Source of the DNA: JACIWG01 sp049969935
GTDB taxonomy: Archaea; Thermoproteota; Nitrososphaeria; JACIWG01
Direction of reading: 5' to 3'
Length of the DNA: 64,000 nt
NCBI GenBank assembly: GCA_049969935.1
Contig: JBMFNX010000004.1
Coordinates: forward strand, 23,905-87,904
Shown piece by piece: positions 17,404-27,245 of the stretch. Both the position numbers and the translations under genes were made by a program. The number at the start of each line of letters is the position of its first letter. Within the stretch, counting starts at the first letter, position 1. The notes below the pieces were generated by a model. That model made no database searches. It was not told the DNA's origin and worked only from the letters and a program-made list of their open reading frames with translations.

Positions 17404-19119
17404 TTGAAACCATATGAAAATTTTATTGAGGCAAGAAACCTACTATTGAATGCTGAAGACTATGAGGAAGCTAAAAAGGAATTTTTATGGCCTAATATAG
17501 TGGAATTTAATTGGGCAACAGACTATTTTGACAAAATAGCTGACGAAGAATCTAATCCCGCAATACTATATGTAGATGATTATGGAGTAGAGAAAAGTGT
17601 TAGCTTCCAAGAATTAAAGGTTAGATCCAACAAGGTTGCAAATTTTTTGAAAGAAAACGGTTTATTAAGGGGGGAAAGAATACTTTTACTATTAAGTAAT
17701 CGAATAGAACTTTTTGAAACCTTTTTGGGTGCAATGAAAGCAGGATGCACAATAATACCTGCATCAATTCTCCTGACAGCCAAAGATATTGAGGATAGAA
17801 TTTTAAGGGGAAAAATAAAATGCATTATAACAGAAAATGAGGTTATAGAGAAGGTTGATGCAGTTGGAGACTTACTAAAATTTTTAAAGTGCAAGATTGT
17901 TGTCGGAGAAAAAGTTGGGTCATGGAAAAGCTTTTACGAAATAGAAGACTGCAGTGGAGTGTTCAAGAGTTCTGAAAAATTTTCTGCATCAGATGAACTA
18001 CTAATATATTTTACTTCAGGAACAACAGCAAAACCAAAACTTGTTTTACACACTCATGCAAGCTATCCTGTTGGACACTTGACTACAATGTACTGGATTG
18101 GCTTAAAAAGAGGATATTTACACTATAACATAAGTGCGCCAGGATGGGCTAAACATGCATGGAGCACCATCTTTGCCCCATGGAATGCTGGAGCAACAAC
18201 ATTCGTTTACAATTACAGGGGAAAATTTGATCCAAAAAAGGTGCTTGATAAAGTAGAAGAGTATGAGGTGAACAGCCTATGTGCACCTCCAACAGTCTGG
18301 AGACTATTCCTATTAGAAGATTTAAGCAGATACAATTTTTCATTAAAGGAGACAGTCAGCGCAGGAGAACCCTTAAACCAGGAAATTATAGAGAGAGTGC
18401 AAAAAGCAACTGGAATAACTGTAAGAGAAGGATATGGGCAAACAGAGACAACATTACAAATTGGAACATTTCCTGGAATGAAAGTTAAACTAGGATCAAT
18501 GGGAAAAGAGGCGCCTGGATTTAGAATAGGAATATTGGATAACGATAGAAGGGAATTGGGTGATGAGAAAGAGGGAATGATTGCGGTGAAGGTGAAGCCG
18601 ACCAGGCCAGTGGGTTTAATGGAAGGCTACCTAGACCCTTTTGAGAAAAATTTTGAAGTTTTTGTCGGCCAATGGTATCTAACTGGTGACATGGCGTTTA
18701 AGGATAAGAATGGATACTTCTGGTTTATTGGTAGAGTTGATGATGTGTTCAAAAGTTCAGACTATAGGATAAGCCCATTCGAGTTAGAAAGTGAGCTTCT
18801 AAAACATCCTACTGTTGTTGAGGCAGCGGTTGTAGCGAGTCCAGATAAAATAAGAGGCTTTATACCAAAAGCGTACATAGTTTTAAAAAGGGAATATGCT
18901 GCAGACAATGAGACAGCATTTAAAATATTCAAGTTTATTAAAGATAACATTGCACCATACAAACGTCCAAGAATAATCGAGTTTGTTCCAGAACTTCCTA
19001 AAACAATAAGTGGTAAAATTAGAAGAAACGAGTTAAGAGAAAAAGAGAAGGAGCTTAGAGGCAGCGGTCAGAGAAAAGAAAACGAATATTTTGAAGAAGA
19101 TTTTAGGGGAAAACTTTAA
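17404..19119 (+). CDS. AMP-forming acyl-CoA synthetase (medium-chain/benzoate-like)
   Basis: 571 aa ANL-superfamily ligase. The P-loop is LLIYFTSGTTAKPKLVLHTH, A5 is GYGQTET, A7 is YLTGDMAFKDKNGYFWFIGR, A8 is DDVFKSSDYRISPFELESEL and the catalytic Lys is in PKTISGKIRRNEL. The architecture resembles ACSM/medium-chain ligases more than acetyl-CoA synthetase. It activates an acid to acyl-CoA with ATP to AMP. TTG start at 17404. The C-terminal tail is rich in Glu/Lys. Substrate not inferable. Confidence 0.9.
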   Translation: MKPYENFIEARNLLLNAEDYEEAKKEFLWPNIVEFNWATDYFDKIADEESNPAILYVDDYGVEKSVSFQELKVRSNKVANFLKENGLLRGERILLLLSNRIELFETFLGAMKAGCTIIPASILLTAKDIEDRILRGKIKCIITENEVIEKVDAVGDLLKFLKCKIVVGEKVGSWKSFYEIEDCSGVFKSSEKFSASDELLIYFTSGTTAKPKLVLHTHASYPVGHLTTMYWIGLKRGYLHYNISAPGWAKHAWSTIFAPWNAGATTFVYNYRGKFDPKKVLDKVEEYEVNSLCAPPTVWRLFLLEDLSRYNFSLKETVSAGEPLNQEIIERVQKATGITVREGYGQTETTLQIGTFPGMKVKLGSMGKEAPGFRIGILDNDRRELGDEKEGMIAVKVKPTRPVGLMEGYLDPFEKNFEVFVGQWYLTGDMAFKDKNGYFWFIGRVDDVFKSSDYRISPFELESELLKHPTVVEAAVVASPDKIRGFIPKAYIVLKREYAADNETAFKIFKFIKDNIAPYKRPRIIEFVPELPKTISGKIRRNELREKEKELRGSGQRKENEYFEEDFRGKL

Positions 19120-19166
19120 GGGCAAGACAAAATTTTTAAATCAATATACTTTGGATAGATTGCGAA

Positions 19167-20480
19167 TTGAGCACAAGATTTAAAGTTGGCGGAAGAACAC
19201 ATACAATAAGAGAACTCTTTTCAGAAAAGAGGGAGCTAGATACAACTATACTAGGATGGGTTCAAAACAAAAGTAGGGTTGGAGGAGTAATATTTCTGAC
19301 ATTAAGGGACGGTTCAGGGTACATTCAAGCCACCTTCAAAAAGGACCAAGTTTCAGCCGAAGTTTTCGAAAAGGTAAAAGAGGTTACAGTTGAGTCGGCT
19401 GTAAAGGTTTCAGGGAGAACAAAGATGGATAAGAGGGCTCCAGGAGGGCTTGAAATTGTTGGAAAAGATTTTGATATAATAGCTAAGGCTGACCCGTGGC
19501 CTATAGTCAAAAGTGCGGTTAAAGCACCATCCTTCCTCTATGACATAAGGCACCTTTCGATAAGGGGGAAGAAGGCGTCTTCTGTTATAAAGATAAGGTC
19601 TAAGGTTATAGAGGCCGCCGCAGACTATTTTTTCAAAAACGGATTCTATCTTATAAGTGCACCGACAATAGTACAATCAGCATGTGAAGGAGGAGCAACA
19701 TTATTTGAGGTAAACTATTTCGGTAAAAAGGCATTTTTAACACAAAGTGCACAATTGTATGAAGAGGCTGCAATAGCTGCCTTAGAGAGAGTTTGGACGG
19801 TTGAACCATGCTTTAGAGCTGAAAAGTCCAAGACCTCCAAGCATCTTACAGAATTTTGGATGATAGAGGCGGAAGTTGCCTTCGCAACACATGAGGATAT
19901 AATGAAGCTTGAGGAAGAGCTTGTGGTTGAGATAACCAATAGGGTTGCCCAAGAATGTTCACAGGAGCTTAATATTTTGGGAAGAAAGTTTAAGCCTCCA
20001 GAGCCACCATTCTATAGGATAACCTACGATGAGGCAAGAGAGTTGATAATGAAGAAGGGAGTATTTTTTGAATGGGGAGAAGATATTCCAACAGAGGGGG
20101 AGAAGATCATTTCCAATGAATTTGATAAGCCAGTCTTCATTAAAGAGTTCCCTCTTTCAGCAAGAAGCTTCTATCATATGACGAAGCCGGATAATGATAA
20201 AGTTACACTATCATCGGACCTGATAGCGCCAGAAGGCTATGGGGAGATAACTACAGGTGGACAAAGGTTAAGCGACTATAGTGAACTTGAAAAACGGGTT
20301 ATGCAACAGGAACTTCCAAGAGAAAGTTTCGAATGGTATCTTGAATTGAGAAAGTATGGGATGCCGCCTCATTCAGGCTTCGGACTCGGTGTCGAGAGGA
20401 CAGTCAGGTGGATAGCTGGATTAAAGCATATAAGGGCAGCATCACTATTCCCAAGAACAATAACACGTCTCAACCCATAA
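19167..20480 (+). CDS. asnS: Asparaginyl-tRNA synthetase
   Basis: 437 aa class IIb synthetase. An OB-fold anticodon domain (about 1-120; LGWVQNKSRVGGVIFLTLRDG) precedes the catalytic core with TQSAQLYEE, motif 2 CFRAEKSKTSKHLTEFWM and motif 3 GFGLGVERTVRWI. The HLTEFWMIEAE stretch is of the AsnRS type, whereas AspRS usually has a RHL.E...VD.E form, so AsnRS is preferred. A TATA-like TTTTTAAAT lies about 30 nt before the TTG start at 19167. No GatCAB gene is in the window. Confidence 0.88.
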   Translation: MSTRFKVGGRTHTIRELFSEKRELDTTILGWVQNKSRVGGVIFLTLRDGSGYIQATFKKDQVSAEVFEKVKEVTVESAVKVSGRTKMDKRAPGGLEIVGKDFDIIAKADPWPIVKSAVKAPSFLYDIRHLSIRGKKASSVIKIRSKVIEAAADYFFKNGFYLISAPTIVQSACEGGATLFEVNYFGKKAFLTQSAQLYEEAAIAALERVWTVEPCFRAEKSKTSKHLTEFWMIEAEVAFATHEDIMKLEEELVVEITNRVAQECSQELNILGRKFKPPEPPFYRITYDEARELIMKKGVFFEWGEDIPTEGEKIISNEFDKPVFIKEFPLSARSFYHMTKPDNDKVTLSSDLIAPEGYGEITTGGQRLSDYSELEKRVMQQELPRESFEWYLELRKYGMPPHSGFGLGVERTVRWIAGLKHIRAASLFPRTITRLNP

Positions 20481-20518
20481 AAAGTAGAAGTTAAAAGCAA
20501 CCTATATTATACCCATAT

Positions 20519-21523
20519 ATGGTCAAGTTGGTTAAGGAAGAAGAAGTAGAAGATGAGCTTGATGTAGAAAATATTGAGGGAGTGGGGCCGACTACTAGAG
20601 ACAAATTTTATGCTGCCGGAATATATGATATAAGACAGGTTCTAACATTCAGCCCCCAAGACCTTGTAGAAATATTGGGTATAAGCTACGATAAGGCAGT
20701 CGAGATCTCAAACAAGTCAAGAAAGAAGCTTGCAGAGCTTGGTCTAATGGAAAACTCCTTTTCAGTCGCAAGCGAAGTGCTTAAGAGGAGACTTTCGATA
20801 GACAGGATAACGACAGGCTCAAACAATCTCGACAACCTTCTCGGTGGAGGCATAGAAGTTGGAGCTTTAACAGAATTTTATGGAGAATTTGGAAGTGGAA
20901 AGACACAGATATGTCACACACTTTGCGTCACAGTACAGTTGCCTAGGGAAAAGAAGGGACTAAATGCTGGTGCAGTATACATTGATACAGAAAACACTTT
21001 CAGACCAGAAAGAATCGAGTCTATCGCAAAGTTTAGGGGACTAGACCCAGAACAGGTTTTGAAAAGAATATTTGTTGGAAAAGTGTATAATGCAAGCCAC
21101 CAGGAACTTTTGACAAGAGAAATTCCAAACTATATTGAAAGGGAAGACTGTAAGCTTGTGATAGTTGATTCAGCGATGACACACTTTAGAGCAGAATATG
21201 TTGGAAGGTCGATGCTTTCAGAAAGACAGCAGAAGCTTAACAGGTACCTTCACACACTTTTAAGGCTTGCAGAAATATATAAGGTTGCAGTCGTCATAAC
21301 AAACCAAGTTCAGGCAGCACCAGACGTGTTCTTCGGAGACCCTACAAAGGCTTCCGGAGGACATGTTATGGCCCACGCGAGCACGTACAGGATATATTTG
21401 AGAAAGTCTGGAAAAAATAGGATAGCTAGGATAGTTGATAGCCCATATCATGCTGAAGCAGACGCAATATTCACTCTGACAGAGGCTGGAATAGGAGACC
21501 CGGAAGAAAATTCTAAAAAATAG
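20519..21523 (+). CDS. radA: DNA repair and recombination protein RadA
   Basis: 334 aa archaeal recombinase. The N-terminal HhH domain contains IEGVGPTTRDKFYAAGIYDI. Walker A GEFGSGKT is at residues 122-129, and Walker B is KLVIVDSAMTHFRAE. The L2 region has NQVQAAPDVFFGDP, followed by GGHVMAHASTYRIYLRK. It forms filaments on single-stranded DNA and catalyses strand exchange. It starts 38 nt after asnS. All catalytic residues are intact, in contrast to the paralogue at 9.3 kb. Confidence 0.97.
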   Translation: MVKLVKEEEVEDELDVENIEGVGPTTRDKFYAAGIYDIRQVLTFSPQDLVEILGISYDKAVEISNKSRKKLAELGLMENSFSVASEVLKRRLSIDRITTGSNNLDNLLGGGIEVGALTEFYGEFGSGKTQICHTLCVTVQLPREKKGLNAGAVYIDTENTFRPERIESIAKFRGLDPEQVLKRIFVGKVYNASHQELLTREIPNYIEREDCKLVIVDSAMTHFRAEYVGRSMLSERQQKLNRYLHTLLRLAEIYKVAVVITNQVQAAPDVFFGDPTKASGGHVMAHASTYRIYLRKSGKNRIARIVDSPYHAEADAIFTLTEAGIGDPEENSKK

Positions 21524-21545
21524 TGTTGGATATTGTATATATAGA

Positions 21546-24236
21546 TTGTCTTATGTAGGTTATGGTATGGTGGGAAAAGCTTCAGCCTTAGCCATAATTT
21601 CTTTCATAATATTATCAACATTACCAATATCATATACTATTCAGTCGCCTGAATATTATGAGAATATAACATTATATGTTGTTGGAAAAAATGTTCTTGT
21701 AAGATACAATTTTACTGGAACAGGAGTTGGCTTGATAGAGGCTAAGATTTTAGAGGAAAAGTTTTCAGGAGTAGACTACTTTAAACTTTATGTAAGCCAA
21801 TTTGACAGCTTTCCAACAGAATACGCGTACTTTAGTAGCATAGGATACAATATACTTTTATGTGAATACAATATTCCAAGCGCTGCAATATTATATGTTC
21901 ACTCGAAAACATTTCAAGAGGCAAGCTCGTTTGCTGAAGAAATAGAAAATCGTACAGGATTATCGTTCACATACTATGGAAATAATGGAGAAATGTTCAT
22001 GTTCATTTCACCCTCTTCCTTCGTTGACGTGCTAGAAAATTTTTTGTGGAAGACCATTCCAACAGCATATGGTGGATTCACAAAATTATTAGATAAAAGA
22101 GATGTTGCATTTTCTGCAATAAGAGAAATTGGTTTTATAGGAAAAATGGTTGATGGAAAAGTTTCACAGAGTATAATAGTAGACATTCTTAAGACAAACG
22201 CTTTTTCCGGAAATAGTCTGAGGACAGGATTAGATATCTTCCTTTCAAGCAGGGTAAACAGTTCAGTCTACACAAACTTAGGCAGTTTCAAAATAATATC
22301 ATATGGGCAGATTATAGAAAAAAGTGATGCAGGATATGTTAAAAATGATGTTGGCAAAAAAACTTCAGAGCTAACTATAACGGTTCCAGGAAACGGTGTC
22401 CTACACTTTCCAAACATAACACTTGCTGAAGCCACACCAAGCTTAATTATAGAGAGAGAGTTTTCGAAGACAGCCTTAAAATTTGGTGAAGAATTTGAAG
22501 TACAAGTTAGGGTGAGAAACATTGGGACAGCGGATGCTGAAGACATAAAGTTTGAAGACAGCTGGTGGATGAAAGGAGGAAAGTTTACACTTACAGCAGG
22601 CAAATATTCTGACCAAGTAAGTAAACTTGGTCCAGGAGAAAATCGTACAATAGTTTACAGGCTAAAGGTTCAAACAAGAGATACTGAAAGCTTTTATGTT
22701 AAGCCATTGAATATAACATACTTTTGGGCCGTCAGTGGAGAAAGATTAGCTTTTAATGCAGTCTCAAACGACGCGTACATGCTTTTGAACCAAGACGGGC
22801 CATCAATATACACTATTGCAACATTATCCACTTCCCAAACAAGCTTTGGAGTCGGAAAGAAGGTGACGCTTGAGATAAAGAATAGGGGAAGCTGGACAGC
22901 ATTCAACATAACATTGTATGGAGAAAGTATAGAGTTCCTGCCACCACAAGAAAGTGTGCAAAAGGTTATAGAAGTGGGTCTTGACAACATGAGCCAGCCG
23001 TTTAAGGAGAAAGTGTTCAGGTGCCAATGGAGTAATGGAAAAGAGGCTAAAGTTTCTGTATCAAACAACATAGTTTTAGCTAACTCATATGATAAAATGG
23101 GTATCGCCATACTGAGCTTAAAAAGGAATATAGGACAAATTATTTCAGGAGACAAAATATACCTTAACATAACATTAAATTTGAAAAACTTTGGGTCGAA
23201 AAGTGTGTCAAATACTACGGTTTGGGAGAACATTCCCAAGGGAATAAAGTATGTTAATGGAAGCCTTAAACAAGATGAAAAAGGACTTTACGTTTTCGAA
23301 GAAAGTATTGGGGCTAACAGTTCAAAAACATACAGGTACCTTTTTATGGTAGAAGATTTGAGCAAAAACTATGTTCTCGGACCAGCCTATGCAGAATACT
23401 TTTTGGATGGAAAAAAATATTCTAGCCTAAGCACATTAAATGGTGCTCCAATAGGGTTAAAGATAATATTGCACTTGGATGAAAACAACATCTTCCAAAA
23501 CTATAATGTGAACGGATACTATTCTATAAAAAATTTAGGAGACAAGAACGTTTACAGGGTTTCGGCAAAAATACTTTACAATCCTTCAATAAATATTACA
23601 ATATTAGGTAATCCAACAAATACGACTATACTAAGGCCAGGGTTTGAGGAAAAAGTGTACTTTAAAGTTAATGGCAAAAGTTTAGGCTTAAATAATAGCG
23701 TTAAACTTAATATAAGATACTTTTTTGGAGGAAGACAATATAATGTTAATTCAACAACAGTCTATGTTAACGTGTACACTCTTCCAGAAATAATATTCAA
23801 TGTGCTAGGTGAAGCTGTTGAAGGAAAACCATTCGAACTCAATATAACTGTAAAAAATACTGCACCACTAGAAATTGAGAACATACACTTTAAGATCCTT
23901 ATACCTCCACAGATTAAGATTATAGAAAATCTTTCACCATCTACAGCAAAAATTTCAAATAATACGATAGAGATATCGATACCAAAAATGGGTGAAAGTA
24001 GTAAGGAGACTATAGCCTTAAAGCTAATTAGTGATACAGCAAGAGAATACACTTTAACCAGTTCAGAATTATCCTTCACCTATAAAGGGGAAAGCGTGAC
24101 AGCACCTTCTCAGACAGCAAAGGTTAAAGTGTCTGACGACATAGTTTCAAGATACCTTATACCATTAGCTATTGCAATAGCATTAATGGTTGGTGGAAGA
24201 ATAGCCTTAGGATCGATAAAAAGGGGGAAAGAATAA
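21546..24236 (+). CDS. Large cell-surface protein with CARDB-like repeats and C-terminal membrane anchor
   Basis: 896 aa. An N-terminal signal (ASALAIISFIILSTLPIS) and a C-terminal helix (IPLAIAIALMVGGRIALG) followed by basic residues place the body outside the cell. From about residue 300 it contains at least four beta-rich repeats, each with a VRNIGTADAEDI or KNFGSKSVSNTTV-like strand, typical of CARDB/COG1361 adhesion modules. Many Asn-X-Ser/Thr sequons suit archaeal N-glycosylation. Probable S-layer-associated or adhesion protein. It follows radA by 22 nt, but no functional link is evident. Confidence 0.8.
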   Translation: MSYVGYGMVGKASALAIISFIILSTLPISYTIQSPEYYENITLYVVGKNVLVRYNFTGTGVGLIEAKILEEKFSGVDYFKLYVSQFDSFPTEYAYFSSIGYNILLCEYNIPSAAILYVHSKTFQEASSFAEEIENRTGLSFTYYGNNGEMFMFISPSSFVDVLENFLWKTIPTAYGGFTKLLDKRDVAFSAIREIGFIGKMVDGKVSQSIIVDILKTNAFSGNSLRTGLDIFLSSRVNSSVYTNLGSFKIISYGQIIEKSDAGYVKNDVGKKTSELTITVPGNGVLHFPNITLAEATPSLIIEREFSKTALKFGEEFEVQVRVRNIGTADAEDIKFEDSWWMKGGKFTLTAGKYSDQVSKLGPGENRTIVYRLKVQTRDTESFYVKPLNITYFWAVSGERLAFNAVSNDAYMLLNQDGPSIYTIATLSTSQTSFGVGKKVTLEIKNRGSWTAFNITLYGESIEFLPPQESVQKVIEVGLDNMSQPFKEKVFRCQWSNGKEAKVSVSNNIVLANSYDKMGIAILSLKRNIGQIISGDKIYLNITLNLKNFGSKSVSNTTVWENIPKGIKYVNGSLKQDEKGLYVFEESIGANSSKTYRYLFMVEDLSKNYVLGPAYAEYFLDGKKYSSLSTLNGAPIGLKIILHLDENNIFQNYNVNGYYSIKNLGDKNVYRVSAKILYNPSINITILGNPTNTTILRPGFEEKVYFKVNGKSLGLNNSVKLNIRYFFGGRQYNVNSTTVYVNVYTLPEIIFNVLGEAVEGKPFELNITVKNTAPLEIENIHFKILIPPQIKIIENLSPSTAKISNNTIEISIPKMGESSKETIALKLISDTAREYTLTSSELSFTYKGESVTAPSQTAKVKVSDDIVSRYLIPLAIAIALMVGGRIALGSIKRGKE

Positions 24237-24242
24237 AATTTT

Positions 24243-25700
24243 TTAACGTTTTAATGGAACAGAAAATGCTTCCTCAATCTTCTGCCTATGGATTGTGTTC
24301 ATGCTACAGAAGGGTATTATTCTACCATCTGGGACAGCATAGTGTATGCTGCATCTTTCAACCCTTTCAAGGTCAAAATTGTATGGGTCCATGAAATGCA
24401 TGTCACCGACCATAACAATTTTTCTCATAAACTTTCCTAGAGAATGATATGAGCCGTTAGAGAGGAAGGCGCTTACAAGAGATGAAAGTGTACCTAGACT
24501 CAAATGTCTTAATGCTGAGGCAGCCTTAATCTTACCCAAAGTCTTCTTACCCGAGGACATGGTTTCAGCTGCACTTGACAGGGCTTCAACAAACTTTTCA
24601 ACATTAGCATGCCTTGTTATTGGCTCATAATCATTCTTTTCCCTGTCGACAACAAGAAATGTTGCAGCACCACAGTTTTGGTGACAGGTAAAGGTGGGCT
24701 GAGGAGCGCCTTTAAGTTCTGCTATGAAGTCGGAAATTGGTGCAACAAATGGGATCGGATACCAGTCCTCCATCCTAATCTTTCCATTAGTTTGCTTTTC
24801 AGCATTATTTATTACATCGGAGGTCGTTATCCTATATTCTAGAAGCTTAGAGGTGTCGATTCTGCCTGCAAATGAAACTGGCTGAAAGTTTACACATCTA
24901 ACAACATCACTGTTTCTTACACCAAATTCTATCAGGGCACCTACTTCCCCGTCATTTATACCCTTAACCACGGTTGGAACAAGTACAAGGCTTTCGTGGC
25001 CTAGAAACCTTAAATTTTCTACAGCCTTAAGCTTAATATCAAGCAGGTCAGCACCCTTCATTTTAATATATGCTTCCCTTGTTAGACTATCAAATGATAG
25101 ATAGAAGGTGCTTACACCCGCGTCAATAAGTTCCTTCAAATAGTCTATGTCCCTTGCTATTCTAACACCGTTGGTGTTAACTTCAACATGGTGTATTCCA
25201 ATCTTTTTAGCGTATCTGACGATTTCAGGCAAATCGTCTCTTAAAGTTGGTTCTCCACCACTCAACTGTACAGCGTACGTGGGCACAGGCCTATTATTTC
25301 GAAGATTATCTAGCATCTGCTTAACCTGATCCAGTGAAGGCTGATATAGGTAGCCTACAGCTGCTGCGTTTGCAAAACAAATGGGGCAACGAAGATTGCA
25401 TGCGTTTGTCACGTCAACTATACCTAATATTGTATGAGACTTGTGTTCATTACATATTCCGCAGTCGAATGGGCAGCCTATTGACCTTTTTGTTCTAGGA
25501 TTTTCTATACCATCGCCAACCCGCTCATACTGTTGAACACGCTTATACCATCTGTAGTCGGACATGTAAATGTCCCTGAACTCTCCATGCTCTTCACATG
25601 ATTTCCTCATGTAGACGACATTATCTTCAACATAAAGTTCTGCCTTAATCACTTTAAAGCACACGGGGCAAAGGCTTCTTGTGAACTTAATATGCTCCAA
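24243..25700 (-). CDS. Tetraether lipid synthase-like radical SAM protein (Tes/MJ0619 family)
   Basis: 485 aa. The N-terminal metal site has CPVC at residues 11-14 and C35..H38. A second cysteine set CPFDCGIC is at 76-83 and is followed by NEHKSHT. The radical SAM triad CNLRCPIC is at 101-108, with AVQLSGGEPTLRDDL. This order of cysteine clusters is that of the MJ0619-type family shown to join archaeol chains into tetraether lipids. The C-terminal part (MDPYNFDLERVERCSIHYAV) is also family-like. TTG start, with a TATA-like TTTTATA about 35 nt upstream. GGGP synthase and GGR in the window supply earlier lipid steps. Confidence 0.85.
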   Translation of the reverse strand: MEHIKFTRSLCPVCFKVIKAELYVEDNVVYMRKSCEEHGEFRDIYMSDYRWYKRVQQYERVGDGIENPRTKRSIGCPFDCGICNEHKSHTILGIVDVTNACNLRCPICFANAAAVGYLYQPSLDQVKQMLDNLRNNRPVPTYAVQLSGGEPTLRDDLPEIVRYAKKIGIHHVEVNTNGVRIARDIDYLKELIDAGVSTFYLSFDSLTREAYIKMKGADLLDIKLKAVENLRFLGHESLVLVPTVVKGINDGEVGALIEFGVRNSDVVRCVNFQPVSFAGRIDTSKLLEYRITTSDVINNAEKQTNGKIRMEDWYPIPFVAPISDFIAELKGAPQPTFTCHQNCGAATFLVVDREKNDYEPITRHANVEKFVEALSSAAETMSSGKKTLGKIKAASALRHLSLGTLSSLVSAFLSNGSYHSLGKFMRKIVMVGDMHFMDPYNFDLERVERCSIHYAVPDGRIIPFCSMNTIHRQKIEEAFSVPLKR

Positions 25701-25800
25701 TCCACATCATCAAAAGTGACGAAGACTCTTCTATAAAAGATTTGTTTTTAACAGCATCCTATTTTGACATACACATGGTTTTAATATTAAAAATTTTATA

Positions 25801-26541
25801 TTACCACGTCATATTTTTAATTTCTCTTGCAGAGGCCCTAACATTATTTGATTCTATAATTGCTCTAGCCACAATAAGATAGTCTGAGCCAGCTCGTACA
25901 GCCTCTCTAGGATCACCACCTTGAACAAAAATGCCTGGAGAGAATATTGGAATATCTTTAACCCTAGCCCTCACATATTTTATGATAGAAGGGTTTGTGG
26001 CGCCAACAATCAGGCCGTCCACATTCCATTCTACAGCCCTTTCTATAAACAGGTCATACATTTTAACGGAAACACCGCCCTTTAGAACATCAAGCCCATA
26101 TCCTTCAACAGCACCCTTATGGCTCATATACGTTAAAGTTATTATGCCCCTGTCTTTGGAATGCGCTTCCTGAATGCATGGGCCTAAACCTTCCTCGAAA
26201 CCGACAAATGGATTACATATTACGGCATCAAATCCTATGTCCCACAAAATTTTTGTTGCAACAACGTTGGTTGCTGAAATATCATTCAGTTTCAAGTCCG
26301 CTATAGCCTGAAGGTTATGAGCATGCGCTTTGCCTACAATTTCTTTTAACTCATTAAAGCCCAAGGGTATAATAAGGTGAAGATTCACTTTAATACCGCA
26401 TACTTCATCACATACTTCGTCTAGAATCTTCAACGCCTTTGACATGAGATTTTCAGGAAGATCTGGTTTTAGGTCTAAGCCTAAAACGATTCTACTCCTT
26501 TTCTCTAAACTAGAGTTTCTCATCCTTTCAGAAAAGGCCAT
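25801..26541 (-). CDS. pyrF: Orotidine 5'-phosphate decarboxylase
   Basis: 246 aa TIM-barrel enzyme making UMP. The first strand RIVLGLDLKPDL is followed by CGIKVNLHLII, the catalytic tetrad region is ADLKLNDISATN, and the phosphate-binding end reads SPGIFVQGGDPREAVRAGSDYLIVARAI. The longer form with KVN resembles the PyrF type found in some archaea and eukaryote-like groups. Its start overlaps the upstream unknown gene by 22 nt, so the two are one transcription unit. Confidence 0.9.
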   Translation of the reverse strand: MAFSERMRNSSLEKRSRIVLGLDLKPDLPENLMSKALKILDEVCDEVCGIKVNLHLIIPLGFNELKEIVGKAHAHNLQAIADLKLNDISATNVVATKILWDIGFDAVICNPFVGFEEGLGPCIQEAHSKDRGIITLTYMSHKGAVEGYGLDVLKGGVSVKMYDLFIERAVEWNVDGLIVGATNPSIIKYVRARVKDIPIFSPGIFVQGGDPREAVRAGSDYLIVARAIIESNNVRASAREIKNMTW

Positions 26542-27176
26542 ATGTTACCCTTTTCAGGTAAATGCTTCACCTTTATAATCTTTGCATACACAAAACCTGA
26601 TTCATCAACATTGTTGGTGTATTCTAGCAGATTCTTTTCTGAAGAATATTTTATAAAATTTTTGTTGATAGTGTCTGTTATAACATAATATACTTTTGCT
26701 GGAAAACCTTCCCCGTAACTCAATATTGTAAACAGCATACTCACACCATGGCTGTTAACATAGAATAGTGGTAAAATGGATTCTTCATAAAACATTTTAT
26801 ATGTTGCAACCCTTACGAGGCTACCTACATCCGCAAGCTCTACAAAAGAATTCTTTTTAAATGGAAAAGTTTTACTCCTAAACCAGTTTCTAGGAGGATT
26901 TTTCAGAAATATTATTGGAGCATAAATGTATGACGCATTATGCACTGTAGTGAAAAAGTCAACGGATTCCACACCATACACATTCTTGTATCCAAGATAG
27001 TTTCCAACCTTCTCTGAAACCACAAACATGTAGTCAACCCTTTTCACGTCAACCTGATATTGGATGAAAAGTGTCCAAAATCCATTGTTCCTGAAAGCGA
27101 ATACAGGCTGTGGAACATGCTCGAATGAGCATACTAGTCTCGCAAAATCCTGTATTGATGATAGTTCGAAGGCCAT
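26520..27176 (-). CDS. Conserved-looking protein of unknown function upstream of pyrF
   Basis: About 218 aa from ATG 27176; in-frame upstream starts exist at 27224 and 27275 but a TATA-like element at 27208-27219 fits the ATG at 27176 as a leaderless start. Mixed alpha/beta, soluble, no metal motif; the end KHLPEKGNIWPFLKG is conserved-looking. Contains blocks such as ARLVCSFEHVPQPVFAFRNN and VGSLVRVATYKMFYEES. I do not recognise the family. Overlap with pyrF suggests a linked function or only convenience of transcription. Confidence 0.65.
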   Translation of the reverse strand: MAFELSSIQDFARLVCSFEHVPQPVFAFRNNGFWTLFIQYQVDVKRVDYMFVVSEKVGNYLGYKNVYGVESVDFFTTVHNASYIYAPIIFLKNPPRNWFRSKTFPFKKNSFVELADVGSLVRVATYKMFYEESILPLFYVNSHGVSMLFTILSYGEGFPAKVYYVITDTINKNFIKYSSEKNLLEYTNNVDESGFVYAKIIKVKHLPEKGNIWPFLKG

Positions 27177-27207
27177 AATCTTGACATCAGCCTTAACAAG
27201 AGCATGA

Positions 27208-27219
27208 TAAAAAATTTTA
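27208..27219. promoter_or_regulatory. Shared bidirectional TATA region
   Basis: An AT tract (AAAAAATTTTAA) sits 27-38 nt before ATG 27246 on the plus strand and 32-43 nt before ATG 27176 on the minus strand. A near-symmetrical TATA element could serve both leaderless genes. This is why I moved both starts downstream of the longest reading frames, which otherwise overlap. Confidence 0.4.
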
Positions 27220-27245
27220 AACATAGCTAATGTAATGTGCAGAGC

